Shown: positions 26,497-35,834, numbered from the stretch's first letter. The stretch is DNA of 64,000 nt from Sedimentisphaerales bacterium (GCA_028281535.1 JANQJS010000038.1:186001-250000), one strand, 5' to 3'. Notes: generated by a model from the sequence alone, not told the origin. Translations and numbers: made by a program.

Positions 26497-27816
26497 ATGT
26501 CTAAAGAAAACAAAGTATCTAATATTGCTATCATTGGATTGGGGACGGTCGGTACGGGCGTGGCAAAAATTATTCAGCAAAACGCAGAATTAATCAAGCA
26601 TCGTACAGGGATTGAGCTTAATCTTACGCATGTCGTTGACAAAAATCCAGATCGACAAAACCAGGTAGATCTTCCTAGTGGTACTTTTCATGATGATATC
26701 AACAAGGTGTATAATGATTCTTCTGTTGATATCGCCGTTGAATTAATCGGTGGGACAACGATCGCAGCGGAAATCACTAAAAAACTCCTAAGCTCTGGCA
26801 AGCATGTTGTAACGGCAAACAAAGCTTTGCTGGCTGAAAAAGGTAAAGAAATATATCAGACTGCTCGTGAAAATCAAAAATGTATCGCATTTGAAGCTAG
26901 TTGCTGTGGAGGCATTCCATTGATATGCTCGCTTCGCACAGGATTAGCGGCAAATAATATTACAGCTATGTATGGTATCGCAAATGGAACGTGCAATTAT
27001 ATTCTGAGCTCAATGAGCCAGGAAGGTAAGGAATACGCTGTTGCATTAAAAGAAGCTCAGGATGCAGGCTATGCAGAAGCTGACCCAACCTTAGATATTA
27101 ATGGTGGCGATAGTGCTCATAAAATCGCCATTTTGGCTTCTATTGCTTTTGGTGTTGAAGTTGGATTTGATGATGTCATGTACCAGGGGATTGAAGAGAT
27201 TACATTGACTGATATTCGTCATGCTCAAGAAATGGGATATGCGGTAAAATTACTTGCGATTGCCGAACAAACAGAACATGGTATTTCGCTTCGCGTTCAT
27301 CCCTCATTTATTCATGAAGACGAACCTTTGGCGCAAGTTTCTGGTTCATTTAATGCCATGAGTATATTTGGACAGGAAGTTGGACATACATCATATTACG
27401 GTCGTGGCGCAGGTGAACTGCCAACAGCCAGTGCGGTGGTTGCCGATATTATCGAAGCGGCACGTGGTAATTCATATGAGTTATTTTCAACGGCCCCGGG
27501 TTTTGGCCAACCTGCAAGTCCTGCGAAATTATGCCCACCAGAAAAAATTGAAAGTCGCTATTATTTACGCCTGGCCGTTGCTGACCAACCTGGCGTATTA
27601 GCCAAAATCACTGAAATTCTAGGTAAACGTCGTATAAGTATTTCGGCATGCATTCAGCATGAAGGGCATGAAAATGAAAGCGTTCAATTGGTGATTGTTA
27701 CCCATCAAGCCTTGCAAGGTGACATGCAAGATGCGATAAACGAATTTCAAAAATTAGATGTTGTAAAAGATAAACCTGTTTGCATTCATGTTGTAACTCC
27801 ACCTGTGGATGGTTAA
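26497..27816 (+). CDS. hom: Homoserine dehydrogenase with C-terminal ACT domain
   Basis: Reduces aspartate-4-semialdehyde to homoserine with NAD(P)H, at the branch to threonine and methionine. The 439 residues contain the Rossmann motif IGLGTVGTGVAK, the VTANKALLAEKG and GIANGTCNYILS segments, the catalytic-site region EADPTLDINGGDSAHK, and a C-terminal ACT domain (about residues 360-430; YYLRLAVADQPGVLAKI) for allosteric feedback, typically by threonine. First gene of a plus-strand operon; the next gene encodes the likely homoserine kinase. Confidence 0.96.
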   Translation: MSKENKVSNIAIIGLGTVGTGVAKIIQQNAELIKHRTGIELNLTHVVDKNPDRQNQVDLPSGTFHDDINKVYNDSSVDIAVELIGGTTIAAEITKKLLSSGKHVVTANKALLAEKGKEIYQTARENQKCIAFEASCCGGIPLICSLRTGLAANNITAMYGIANGTCNYILSSMSQEGKEYAVALKEAQDAGYAEADPTLDINGGDSAHKIAILASIAFGVEVGFDDVMYQGIEEITLTDIRHAQEMGYAVKLLAIAEQTEHGISLRVHPSFIHEDEPLAQVSGSFNAMSIFGQEVGHTSYYGRGAGELPTASAVVADIIEAARGNSYELFSTAPGFGQPASPAKLCPPEKIESRYYLRLAVADQPGVLAKITEILGKRRISISACIQHEGHENESVQLVIVTHQALQGDMQDAINEFQKLDVVKDKPVCIHVVTPPVDG

Positions 27817-27877
27817 TTTTAATTTATGAAGATAATCCAATCGAATGACTCGATTGTTTTGTGAGATAATTTCAATG

Positions 27878-29059
27878 AAATATGTTTTAGTTATAATGGA
27901 TGGTGCTGCTGATGAACCGCTAGATGAACTAGGTAGTTTAACTGCCATCGAAAAAGCAGGTATTCCCCACATAGATGCTTTATCTAAAAAAGGTCAGCAA
28001 GGAATAGTTCATACTGTGCCAAAAGGATTTTCGCCAGGTAGTGACATCGCAATTATGAGTATTTTTAGTTACGATCCAACAAAATACCATACGGGCCGAG
28101 CACCACTTGAAGCGGCGGCACAAAATATCCAAACAAATCCAGACGAGTGGATCTTCCGATGTAATTTAATCACGGTAGCGAATGGCGATATGCAGGATCA
28201 TTCTGCTGGCCACATTGATTCCGTCCAAGGTACGCAATTAATTAATGATATAAAAAACCAATTACCTTCAAAGGAGTACACCTTTTATCCAGGCGTAAGT
28301 TATCGCCACATTCTTGTTTATAAAGGTGAATTTCAATTAACGACGACCCCTCCTCATGATTTTCCTGGTGAACCAATTTCCAAGTATATGCCTAAAGGAA
28401 AAGGTGCAAAACAGATTTGCGATTTAATGGAAAAAGGTGAAGAGATTCTTAGCCAGCATGAGATTAATAAGGTCCGAAGAGATCTTGGAGAAAACCCAGC
28501 TACGAATATCTGGCTTTGGGGGCAAGGCAAAAAACCTCAAATGGATGATTTTCGTCGAAAATTCGGTCTCTCAGCTGCGTTAATCACGGCTGTTGATCTT
28601 GTGAGAGGTCTTGGTAGGTTAATTGGCATGACAATCCAAGAAGTTGAAGGGGCAACTGGCTACCTTGACACGAATTATGCAGGAAAAGGACAAGCAGCAA
28701 TCGACCTGCTAGAAGATAAGGATTTAGTTGTAGTGCATGTGGAAGCCCCCGATGAAGCGGGCCATGGTTGCTTGATTGATGAAAAAGTCAAAGCGATAGA
28801 GAATATTGATGAGCATGTAATTGGACCAATTGTTAAACACTTGGAAAGCCAGGATGAACCTTGGAGGATTATGGTATTGCCCGATCATCCTACGCCTTGT
28901 AAAAAACGCGTGCATACTCGTGATGCTGTTCCTTTTATTGTTGCAGGAACAGATGTAAACCATTCACGCCATCTTGAATATAGCGAAAAAAACAGTCGTG
29001 AAACAGGATTGGTCATTGAAAAAGGCCATGAATTAATGGAATATTTTTTGAAAGGATAA
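27878..29059 (+). CDS. ApgM-like alkaline-phosphatase-fold protein, probable homoserine kinase
   Basis: A 393-residue member of the archaeal-type cofactor-independent phosphoglycerate mutase (ApgM) family. Metal and catalytic positions are visible: MDGAADEP, the serine region SPGSDIAIMS, HVEAPDEAGHGC and LPDHPTPCKKR. A subgroup of this family is described as 'proposed homoserine kinase' because its genes lie with threonine genes where thrB is missing. Here it sits between hom and lysC and no thrB is present nearby, so I favour that role. Glycolytic phosphoglycerate mutase activity is the alternative. ATG at 27878 is chosen because the family starts right at KYVLVIMDG; ATG at 27845 would add eleven residues. 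Confidence 0.85.
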   Translation, partial: KYVLVIMDGAADEPLDELGSLTAIEKAGIPHIDALSKKGQQGIVHTVPKGFSPGSDIAIMSIFSYDPTKYHTGRAPLEAAAQNIQTNPDEWIFRCNLITVANGDMQDHSAGHIDSVQGTQLINDIKNQLPSKEYTFYPGVSYRHILVYKGEFQLTTTPPHDFPGEPISKYMPKGKGAKQICDLMEKGEEILSQHEINKVRRDLGENPATNIWLWGQGKKPQMDDFRRKFGLSAALITAVDLVRGLGRLIGMTIQEVEGATGYLDTNYAGKGQAAIDLLEDKDLVVVHVEAPDEAGHGCLIDEKVKAIENIDEHVIGPIVKHLESQDEPWRIMVLPDHPTPCKKRVHTRDAVPFIVAGTDVNHSRHLEYSEKNSRETGLVIEKGHELMEYFLKG

Positions 29060-29068
29060 AGTCAATCA

Positions 29069-30295
29069 ATGGACATTGTCGTGATGAAATTTGGCGGCAC
29101 GAGTGTTGCCGATGCTGATCGCATTCGCCGTGCAGCACAAAGAGCTATCCAGGCACAAAAAAAAGGCAAACAAGTTGTGATGGTTGTTTCAGCAATGGGT
29201 AAAACAACAGATCATTTGCTAAACCTTGCCGGAGAAGTTTCCGAAAATCCCCCTCGCCGCGAACTTGATATGCTCTTAACCACTGGCGAGCAAGTAAGCA
29301 TTAGTTTAATGGCTATGGCAATAAATGCTGCTGGGCAAGAGGCCATCAGTTTGACTGGCGGGCAAATTGGATTAATTACTGATGCTGTTCACGCCAAAGC
29401 ACGCATTCAAAAGATTGATGCTGATCGGATACATAAAGAACTGGATTCTGGCAAAATTGTCATCGTTGCAGGATTTCAAGGTATTGATGAAAGCGGTGAA
29501 ATTACAACGATGGGACGAGGAGCATCAGACACGACAGCGGTAGCCATTGCTGCGGTTCTCAATGCTCAATTTTGTGAAATATATACAGATGTAGATGGCA
29601 TTTATACCTCTGATCCCCGAAAAGTACCCGATGCTCGCAAAATCGAACAAATCAGTTACGACGAAATGCTTGAGCTGGCCAGCTTGGGCGCGGGTGTTAT
29701 GCATTCGCGAGCTATCGAATTTGGAAAAAAATATAATGTGGACATCCATGTCCGTTCTAGTTTTAGTGATAGCCAAGGAACTCTCATTACTCACGAGGTT
29801 GAAAAAATGGAACAAATCGTCGTGTCAGGTGCGACCGTAAAAAAAGATTTAGCACAAATTGTCTTACAAGGATTGCCAAATGAACCTGGTGTTGCAGCAG
29901 ATATTTTTGCTCAAGTAGCCCAGCATAATGTGATCGTGGACGATATCATACAAACCTTTGATGGTGTCGGGCAGGCAAGCTGTAGTTTTACCGTTGAGCA
30001 TTCTGATTTATCCGAATGTAAAGTGGTTACCGAAAAACTAAAAAACACCTATAATATCAATGAGGTGATTTGCAAAACTCCTGTTGCAAAAGTTTCCGTC
30101 GTAGGTGTGGGGATGCGAAGTCATACTGGCGTTGCAGAAAAAATGTTTTCTGCATTGGCCCAAGCAAAGGTAAATATTAATGCTATTACAACCAGCGAAA
30201 TTAAAATCAGTTGCATAATTGATCCAGAACAAGCGAACGAAGCTCTTCAAGTCGTACACTCAGCTTTTGGACTCGAAAAAGAGCCTGGCAACTAA
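29069..30295 (+). CDS. lysC: Aspartate kinase with tandem ACT domains
   Basis: Phosphorylates aspartate, the first step towards lysine, threonine and methionine. The 408 residues start with KFGGTSVADADRIRRAA, and continue with LTTGEQVSISLMAMA, GRGASDTTAVAIAA and EIYTDVDGIYTSDPR of the kinase domain. The tail has two ACT domains (from about residue 265; GLPNEPGVAADIFAQ and SVVGVGMRSHTGVAEKMF) for feedback inhibition. It starts 9 bases after the ApgM-like gene with AAGGATAA upstream. Confidence 0.96.
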   Translation: MDIVVMKFGGTSVADADRIRRAAQRAIQAQKKGKQVVMVVSAMGKTTDHLLNLAGEVSENPPRRELDMLLTTGEQVSISLMAMAINAAGQEAISLTGGQIGLITDAVHAKARIQKIDADRIHKELDSGKIVIVAGFQGIDESGEITTMGRGASDTTAVAIAAVLNAQFCEIYTDVDGIYTSDPRKVPDARKIEQISYDEMLELASLGAGVMHSRAIEFGKKYNVDIHVRSSFSDSQGTLITHEVEKMEQIVVSGATVKKDLAQIVLQGLPNEPGVAADIFAQVAQHNVIVDDIIQTFDGVGQASCSFTVEHSDLSECKVVTEKLKNTYNINEVICKTPVAKVSVVGVGMRSHTGVAEKMFSALAQAKVNINAITTSEIKISCIIDPEQANEALQVVHSAFGLEKEPGN

Positions 30296-30331
30296 CATAA
30301 TGGATTATTATTACATTTAAGGATTCATCCT

Positions 30332-31417
30332 ATGAATTATGCTGTGATTATGGCAGGAGGATCAGGCAAGCGACTTTGGCCGCTGAGTCGAAAAAATCGT
30401 CCTAAACAAATTATTGATTTATTGAAAGACCAATCACTCCTTCAGCATAGTGTTGATCGAATCAAACCTATATTTTCACCTGAACAAATTATGGTGGTTA
30501 CCAACAATGAATATGCTCAAGTGGTCAGCGAACACTTGCCAGACATTCCACGCGAAAACATTATTGGTGAACCTATTGGCCGCGACACGTCCAATGCGAT
30601 CGGGCTTGCAGCTACGGTTTTAAGTAAGCGAGACCCCAGCAGCAATATGGCTGTTTTTAGTGCCGATCAGATAATCGAACCTCACGAACCGCTTATTGAG
30701 GCCATCCAGAGAGCTTTTGAATTTCTTGAAAAGAGACCCGAAGCATTATTCACTTTTGGTATTAAAGCAAGTTATGCTCACACTGGCCTAGGGTATCTTA
30801 AAAAAGGTGAAGAGTCAGATATTCTGCCAGGTGTATTTCCTGTTGATGCGTTTAAAGAAAAACCGAATAAAAATACTGCAAGTGCCTATATTCGCAGTGG
30901 CGACTATTGTTGGAATAGTGGTATGTTTGTATGGAAAACGTCTACTATTTTAAAACAGATTGATCGATTTCTTCCTCATAATTCCGAACGGCTGGATTTT
31001 ATTGGCCATAGTTATGGTAGCCCTGAATGGGACAAGGTTCTTAACAGCGAATTCGGAAAATTAGAAAAAATCAGTATCGACTATGGTGTTATGGAGCGAG
31101 CAAAAGATGTTTATATGTGCCAGCTTGATTGTCACTGGGAAGACGTTGGTTCTTATGAAACATTATCTGAAACCATTGGAATTCTGGATGAACATAAAAA
31201 TAGCACCGTATTGAAATCAACGTATCAACAGATCAATAGTTTTAATAACATTATTATTAGTGGTTCTGAAAAACACCTTATAGCGACTATTAACGTTGAT
31301 GATCTGGTAGTCGTCCATACATCAGATGCTACCTTAATTTGTCATAGAGACGAAACTGACCGGCTGAAGGAACTCATTGATAAAATCCACGAAGCAGATT
31401 TAAGTCAATTTACATAA
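30332..31417 (+). CDS. manC: Mannose-1-phosphate guanylyltransferase
   Basis: Makes GDP-mannose from GTP and mannose-1-phosphate. The 361 residues begin with the nucleotidyltransferase signature MAGGSGKRLWPLSRKNRPKQ and include GEPIGRDTSNAIGLAA, the KEKPN segment and YCWNSGMFVWK. The sugar-phosphate isomerase domain of fused AlgA/ManC is absent, as in short bacterial forms. Its stop overlaps the start of ruvX. GDP-mannose would feed glycan synthesis and could supply a mannosyl donor for the glycosyltransferases at the left edge of the window (inference). Confidence 0.93.
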   Translation: MNYAVIMAGGSGKRLWPLSRKNRPKQIIDLLKDQSLLQHSVDRIKPIFSPEQIMVVTNNEYAQVVSEHLPDIPRENIIGEPIGRDTSNAIGLAATVLSKRDPSSNMAVFSADQIIEPHEPLIEAIQRAFEFLEKRPEALFTFGIKASYAHTGLGYLKKGEESDILPGVFPVDAFKEKPNKNTASAYIRSGDYCWNSGMFVWKTSTILKQIDRFLPHNSERLDFIGHSYGSPEWDKVLNSEFGKLEKISIDYGVMERAKDVYMCQLDCHWEDVGSYETLSETIGILDEHKNSTVLKSTYQQINSFNNIIISGSEKHLIATINVDDLVVVHTSDATLICHRDETDRLKELIDKIHEADLSQFT

Positions 31418-31833
31418 TGCGATATTTAGCTATTGATTTTGGATTAAGAAGAGTGGGGTTTGCTATTTGTGACCGTGAACATATTATTGTTTCGCCTTTA
31501 TGTCAGATCCAGTGCCATGCTAAAGAATTAACAAAAACCATTGAACAAATAAAGATTATTGTAAATGACAATGATGTTGATGCCTTTGTTGTTGGCTTAC
31601 CAATAAATATGGATGATTCTGAGGGGGATCAGGCAAAAGTCACGCGGCAATTTGCTCAGAAACTTAATGAGGCGATACCCTTGCCATTATATTTCCAAGA
31701 TGAAAGGTTGAGTAGTGCCGCAGCAGATGATATGCTGTCGGATACCGGACTCTCTAAAAAAGAGCAAAAGCAAAAGCGAGATATGCTTGCGGCCTGTGAT
31801 ATTTTGAGAGAATTTTTAGATAGACAAACATGA
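31417..31833 (+). CDS. ruvX: Putative Holliday junction resolvase / pre-16S rRNA nuclease (YqgF)
   Basis: A 138-residue RNase H-fold nuclease. It starts AIDFGLRRVGFAICD (first catalytic aspartate), has VVGLPINMDDSEGDQA in the middle, and ends with the FQDERLSS glutamate region and late aspartate MLAACDIL. E. coli YqgF processes the 16S rRNA 5' end. The start overlaps the manC stop by one base and its stop overlaps the tatC start by four, so translation is probably coupled. Confidence 0.92.
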   Translation: MRYLAIDFGLRRVGFAICDREHIIVSPLCQIQCHAKELTKTIEQIKIIVNDNDVDAFVVGLPINMDDSEGDQAKVTRQFAQKLNEAIPLPLYFQDERLSSAAADDMLSDTGLSKKEQKQKRDMLAACDILREFLDRQT

Positions 31834-32744
31834 GTGAAACTAAAAAAAACACCGAAGCCATTTTTGATGAAACGCGTATGAGCCTTGGGCAACACTTGGA
31901 CGAATTGCGATCGCGTATTATCAAATGTTTATATGGGATAGCCGTAGCTTTTGTTGTATGTTTAATTTTTTGCAGTGAAATCATCTCTTTTTTGGCTCAA
32001 CCACTCTTGTGGGCATTGGATGCCAATGGCCTTGACAAACAAATGTATGTGACTGCATTGCCTGAGTTTTTTCTGACCTATATAAAGATCTCTCTTTATG
32101 CATCTATTTTCCTTGTCGCTCCATGGATATTTTATCAGCTCTGGGGATTTATTGCCACGGGGCTTTATCCGATGGAGAAAAAATTTGTAAATACGTTCGT
32201 GCCATTTTCAGCTATTTTATTTCTCATGGGTGGATTGTTTTTTATTACCGTCGTTGCACCAATTACCTGTAACTTCTTCATTGACTTTGCATCCGAAATT
32301 AAAACGCCTGAGTTAAATGATAATTTTACCACAAGATGGTTAAATAAAGTATTTGATAAAGACGTTGATCTTACCACACCAGAAAATGTTACTCCTACCC
32401 CACCGCCGACCACCACGCCAAATGAACAAAATTCATTGATTAGGTTGATTCCTAAACTTGATCAATATGTGTCGCTCGTCATGCTCCTGGCATTAGCATT
32501 CAGTATTGGATTCCAAATGCCCTTAGTTGTCTTTTTTCTTGGTAGGTTAGGCCTTGTTCGAATAGAAACATTTTGCGAAGTACGAAAATATGTTCTATTA
32601 GGTATATTTGTACTTTCGGCAGTTATGACGCCTCCTGATATTATATCTCAAGTTGCACTAAGTTTGCCGATGTATGTATTATATGAATTAGGAATTGTAA
32701 TGCTTCGGTTTCGGGCTAAATCAATTGGGCTGCCCCGAGAATAA
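31830..32744 (+). CDS. tatC: Twin-arginine translocase subunit TatC
   Basis: Inner-membrane receptor for folded twin-arginine substrates. The 304 residues have the TatC signature at the N-terminus (SLGQHLDELRSRIIKC) with six hydrophobic spans. E. coli TatC is 258 residues; the excess is mostly one insertion of about 40 residues (around 165-208) in the periplasmic loop before TM4, rich in threonine and proline (TPENVTPTPPPTTTPNEQ). TatA/TatB are not in the window. Its end lies 11 bases from the convergent aroDE stop. Confidence 0.94.
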   Translation: MSETKKNTEAIFDETRMSLGQHLDELRSRIIKCLYGIAVAFVVCLIFCSEIISFLAQPLLWALDANGLDKQMYVTALPEFFLTYIKISLYASIFLVAPWIFYQLWGFIATGLYPMEKKFVNTFVPFSAILFLMGGLFFITVVAPITCNFFIDFASEIKTPELNDNFTTRWLNKVFDKDVDLTTPENVTPTPPPTTTPNEQNSLIRLIPKLDQYVSLVMLLALAFSIGFQMPLVVFFLGRLGLVRIETFCEVRKYVLLGIFVLSAVMTPPDIISQVALSLPMYVLYELGIVMLRFRAKSIGLPRE

Positions 32745-32755
32745 CTCATAACTGA

Positions 32756-34288
32756 CTACGATTGTAATTTCTCGATAACAATGTCGCGCATTAGGGCTAG
32801 ATTTGCATCTTTTTCCGTGTTAAGTTTAAATTGTCGTGCCGCTTGATAAACAAACATTTCTGCACCATCAACACATTGGCATTGCTTACCAATAGCGTCT
32901 TTTAGTAGTTTTGTTTCGAGTGGATTATAAATCGTATCAAACACGACCATGTTGCTTTTGATGCAATTGCTGACCACAGGCATAGCATCGATATTTGGAC
33001 TCATGCCAACGCTTGTGCAATTGACGAGAATGTCTGCAGATAATTCATTTGCTTGTTCCAGACTCTTTGCCTGGCAGTTGAATTCGTCAGCTAAAATTTG
33101 AGCTTTTTCTACTGTTCTATTATAAATTGTTACACGACACTGACAATCGACAAAACCTGCGATCAGAGCACGGGCAACACCACCCGCTCCAATAATTGCC
33201 ACGGATAATCCTTTGAGCTCGTCGTGGCTGATATTTAGCGTTTTTATCACCGCATCTAATGCTCCACCATAATCGGTATTAAAACCACTTATCTTCTCAT
33301 TGTTTAATATCAATGTATTGACTGCGCCAATGCGCTTGGCAAGTGTTTCAAGAGTGCCACTGCTTTCTTCTACATATTGCAGTGCATGTTCTTTGTGAGG
33401 AATTGTAATACTAAAACCACAAAAATCTAACCAGGGTCTTTCGTTAATGCCATCAAAAAAAGCTGAGAATGTATCCCAATTTCCTGCAACCTGGAAAAGT
33501 AAATAGACACCATTGAATTTAATATCCCCAAAACAACCGTTGTGGATGTGTGGGCTCATGGAATGGCCTACGGGGTCGCCTATGACGCCATACACTTTTG
33601 TTTGCGGATTGATGGCGTCCCATCGATAGATCTTTTTAATCTCTTGTATGGTAATTTGACCTGGAGCAGATTCTTTACCTGATTCTAAACTGGCAAATGT
33701 AAGAAAGGATTCAAATTTTTTCGCTAATATCCTAGAGGGCAACCCCACTTGGCCCATGGCAAGAATAATACCTTTGGGACCTAATTCTCGCATCAATTCA
33801 AATGCTTCGAAGCAGTCATTCATTGAAGTGGGCATATAGGCTATTTTTACAATATCAGGCTCATGGCGTTTAATTCGCTGACATATTTCGGCTAAGCTAT
33901 TGGGTTTATTGTGAAAATCATGATAGCTCACAATTATCTTGGCTAATTTAAAAAGTGGCTGAAAGATCGTAGAGTCGTTTTCTAAGGCTTTGCATTCAAT
34001 ATCAATATACTGGCATCCTGCGTCAGCAGCCATTTTTAATAACTTGACTCTTTCTTGCTCGTTGCCTGAAAAGTGGCCCCCTTCCCAATTAGCACGACAC
34101 GTCGCAATGGCAATTAGCTCTTCTTTGAGAACGGCTTGAACAAGTGATGGTGTTTGTGAATACGATTCTGCTGGTAAATAATCCAGACGGAGTTCTATTG
34201 CTTGGGCTCCTGCTTTTGCGGCAGCCTTAATATCAGTGATTGCTTCGTTGGGATTACTTACGTTTATCGGTACAGTTAGTAGTGTCAT
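32756..34288 (-). CDS. aroDE: Bifunctional 3-dehydroquinate dehydratase (type I) / shikimate dehydrogenase
   Basis: A 510-residue fusion catalysing steps 3 and 4 of the shikimate pathway. Residues 1-225 are type I AroD, with the active-site histidine in IVSYHDFHNKP and the Schiff-base lysine in DIVKIAYMPTS. Residues 230-510 are AroE: GDPVGHSMSPHIHNGCF, the NTDYGGALDAV substrate loop and the NADP motif GAGGVARALIAG. The same order occurs in plants, chlamydiae and some planctomycetes. No gap or frameshift is seen between the halves. Confidence 0.95.
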   Translation of the reverse strand: MTLLTVPINVSNPNEAITDIKAAAKAGAQAIELRLDYLPAESYSQTPSLVQAVLKEELIAIATCRANWEGGHFSGNEQERVKLLKMAADAGCQYIDIECKALENDSTIFQPLFKLAKIIVSYHDFHNKPNSLAEICQRIKRHEPDIVKIAYMPTSMNDCFEAFELMRELGPKGIILAMGQVGLPSRILAKKFESFLTFASLESGKESAPGQITIQEIKKIYRWDAINPQTKVYGVIGDPVGHSMSPHIHNGCFGDIKFNGVYLLFQVAGNWDTFSAFFDGINERPWLDFCGFSITIPHKEHALQYVEESSGTLETLAKRIGAVNTLILNNEKISGFNTDYGGALDAVIKTLNISHDELKGLSVAIIGAGGVARALIAGFVDCQCRVTIYNRTVEKAQILADEFNCQAKSLEQANELSADILVNCTSVGMSPNIDAMPVVSNCIKSNMVVFDTIYNPLETKLLKDAIGKQCQCVDGAEMFVYQAARQFKLNTEKDANLALMRDIVIEKLQS

Positions 34289-34358
34289 AGACCTATAACG
34301 TACCAGTTTAATGTGTGTGTGCCAATGATAAAATTAGATGAAATCTTGAGTAGAAGAC

Positions 34359-34727
34359 TTATGAGTTTTTGGCAGATTCTTGTGCAATATCAGCCCAATT
34401 TGGCTGCTTTAACAAGTCAATTAGCTTGTCATATTCCTGCTTGATTTCTAATAATGCATCTTCAGCTTCATCAAGACTTAGTTCACGTGCCATCGATTCC
34501 AATTTTTTTGCGGCATTTGAAAGTGGAATTGCACCAATGGATGCAGATGCACCTTTAAGAGAATGTGCATTGAGTTGAACTTCACCCGTATCTTTGTTGT
34601 CTACAGCTTTTCGTAAAACATCGATATAATCTAAATCAGCAGATAAAAATTCTGGAACAATTTCCTTAATGAGGTCTTCGTCGCCTAATCTGTTTAGTAA
34701 ATCATTCCAATCCAGTATGTTTTCCAT
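34359..34727 (-). CDS. Histidine-containing phosphotransfer (Hpt) protein
   Basis: A 122-residue single-domain Hpt protein. The phosphoacceptor histidine is in NAHSLKGASASIGA, flanked by amphipathic helices that form a four-helix bundle. Hpt proteins relay phosphate between response regulators in multistep phosphorelays. ATG at 34727 (AGGTTGAG upstream) is preferred to TTG at 34739. No histidine kinase or response regulator lies nearby, so its partners are encoded elsewhere. Gaps of 70 and about 200 bases separate it from aroDE and the DUF4202 gene. Confidence 0.88.
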   Translation of the reverse strand: MENILDWNDLLNRLGDEDLIKEIVPEFLSADLDYIDVLRKAVDNKDTGEVQLNAHSLKGASASIGAIPLSNAAKKLESMARELSLDEAEDALLEIKQEYDKLIDLLKQPNWADIAQESAKNS

Positions 34728-34923
34728 GTTCAATCTCAACCTTTAAATAGTAACTTGGTTACCCGCCTATTAAAAACTGTCCAACATAAATTTCGACATT
34801 TTTAATGAGATAAATCAGTAATAAATAGATGGAGTGGTAATATTTTGGGCCAGTAAATGTCTAAATGCACCGAATATTCGTGCTGGTCCGATATTCAATG
34901 TTAAGCTGTAATGGATGGAAGCG

Positions 34924-35517
34924 TTATGCCAATGCTTTACCAACGATGGATTTTTGCTCGTCACTCATGGATAGGGATTGCGCCATTTGTTGAGCTAGTG
35001 GGCTCATTTTAACCCATGTTTTTTTTACAATATCGACCATCTTGTCTTCTTCAGTTTTTGCTGAAAATTTATTGAACTCATATTCAAGAAAAACAAGACA
35101 AGCAGCATCTTCTAATACCTGTCCTTCTTTATCCTTTGAAAAATTCTTTTTCATTAATAAGTCTTTTGCTTTATGAATTTGATCTTGACCGAATCCTGCC
35201 GCGGCCATGATATCTCCAAGTTTTTGTGCATGAAACTTCTTTAGGTCATTTCGCCATTTTAAATACCCACTACGCCCTTCTGGGTATTCACTTCGTGGCG
35301 TGGTCCACCGACAAATATGTTGAGCTCGTGCAGCGAGTAGCAATTCGATCGATGGTGATGGTGATATCTTTTCAATCCATTGTGTCATGCGACGTGAATA
35401 AAGTAGTTCTTTTGGGACAGGGTTCCCATCCAGTTCATCCATATTTGGATCTTTACTGTTCTCTATATCAATGGCTTGCATAGCCTTGTCATACATTTGA
35501 TCTATCGATTGATTCAT
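34924..35517 (-). CDS. DUF4202-family protein
   Basis: A 197-residue soluble protein with the DUF4202 hallmarks: an early KAMQAIDIENSKDPN segment, the HICRWTTPRSEYPEG motif and a LEDAACLVFLEYEF helix. No function is established for the family; the conserved histidine, cysteine, aspartate and glutamate residues suggest a helical HD-like metal enzyme (inference). It overlaps the DUF971 gene by four bases, so it belongs to the Mrp cluster and may act in iron-sulfur or cofactor metabolism. Confidence 0.82.
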   Translation of the reverse strand: MNQSIDQMYDKAMQAIDIENSKDPNMDELDGNPVPKELLYSRRMTQWIEKISPSPSIELLLAARAQHICRWTTPRSEYPEGRSGYLKWRNDLKKFHAQKLGDIMAAAGFGQDQIHKAKDLLMKKNFSKDKEGQVLEDAACLVFLEYEFNKFSAKTEEDKMVDIVKKTWVKMSPLAQQMAQSLSMSDEQKSIVGKALA

Positions 35518-35834
35518 GATGATTCAGATTCCTCGAGGTCTAGTTCTCGTAGCATTTTAAAAGTATACATTCCTGTATCATGTCCGTCACTCCAAAATAC
35601 TTTTAGAGCATAAAGGCCTACCGGCTCAATTTTAACAGGATGGACATCGATAGGAACTAACTGAGAGACTAACAGGATTTTTCCTGTCATTTCATCTACG
35701 CACTTTGCACAAGGGCATTTTAGGCGTAATTGCCTGACGGGAATGAAGCGTTGAAGACCATCTTGCCAAGTGATACCCAATGTTTTGGCATCAATTTTTT
35801 GTAAGTCTGTTACTTGGTATTTGGGGTCACTCAT
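35514..35834 (-). CDS. DUF971 (gamma-butyrobetaine hydroxylase N-terminal-like) protein
   Basis: A 106-residue protein matching the DUF971/GBBH-like N-domain: LGITWQDG at the start, the two cysteines in LKCPCAKCVDE (zinc-binding in homologues), and SDGHDTGMYTF at the end. In plant HCF101 this domain is fused behind Mrp; here it is a separate gene directly adjoining mrp with no spacer. This supports a role in Mrp-dependent iron-sulfur cluster handling, which is inference from context. Confidence 0.88.
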   Translation of the reverse strand: MSDPKYQVTDLQKIDAKTLGITWQDGLQRFIPVRQLRLKCPCAKCVDEMTGKILLVSQLVPIDVHPVKIEPVGLYALKVFWSDGHDTGMYTFKMLRELDLEESESS

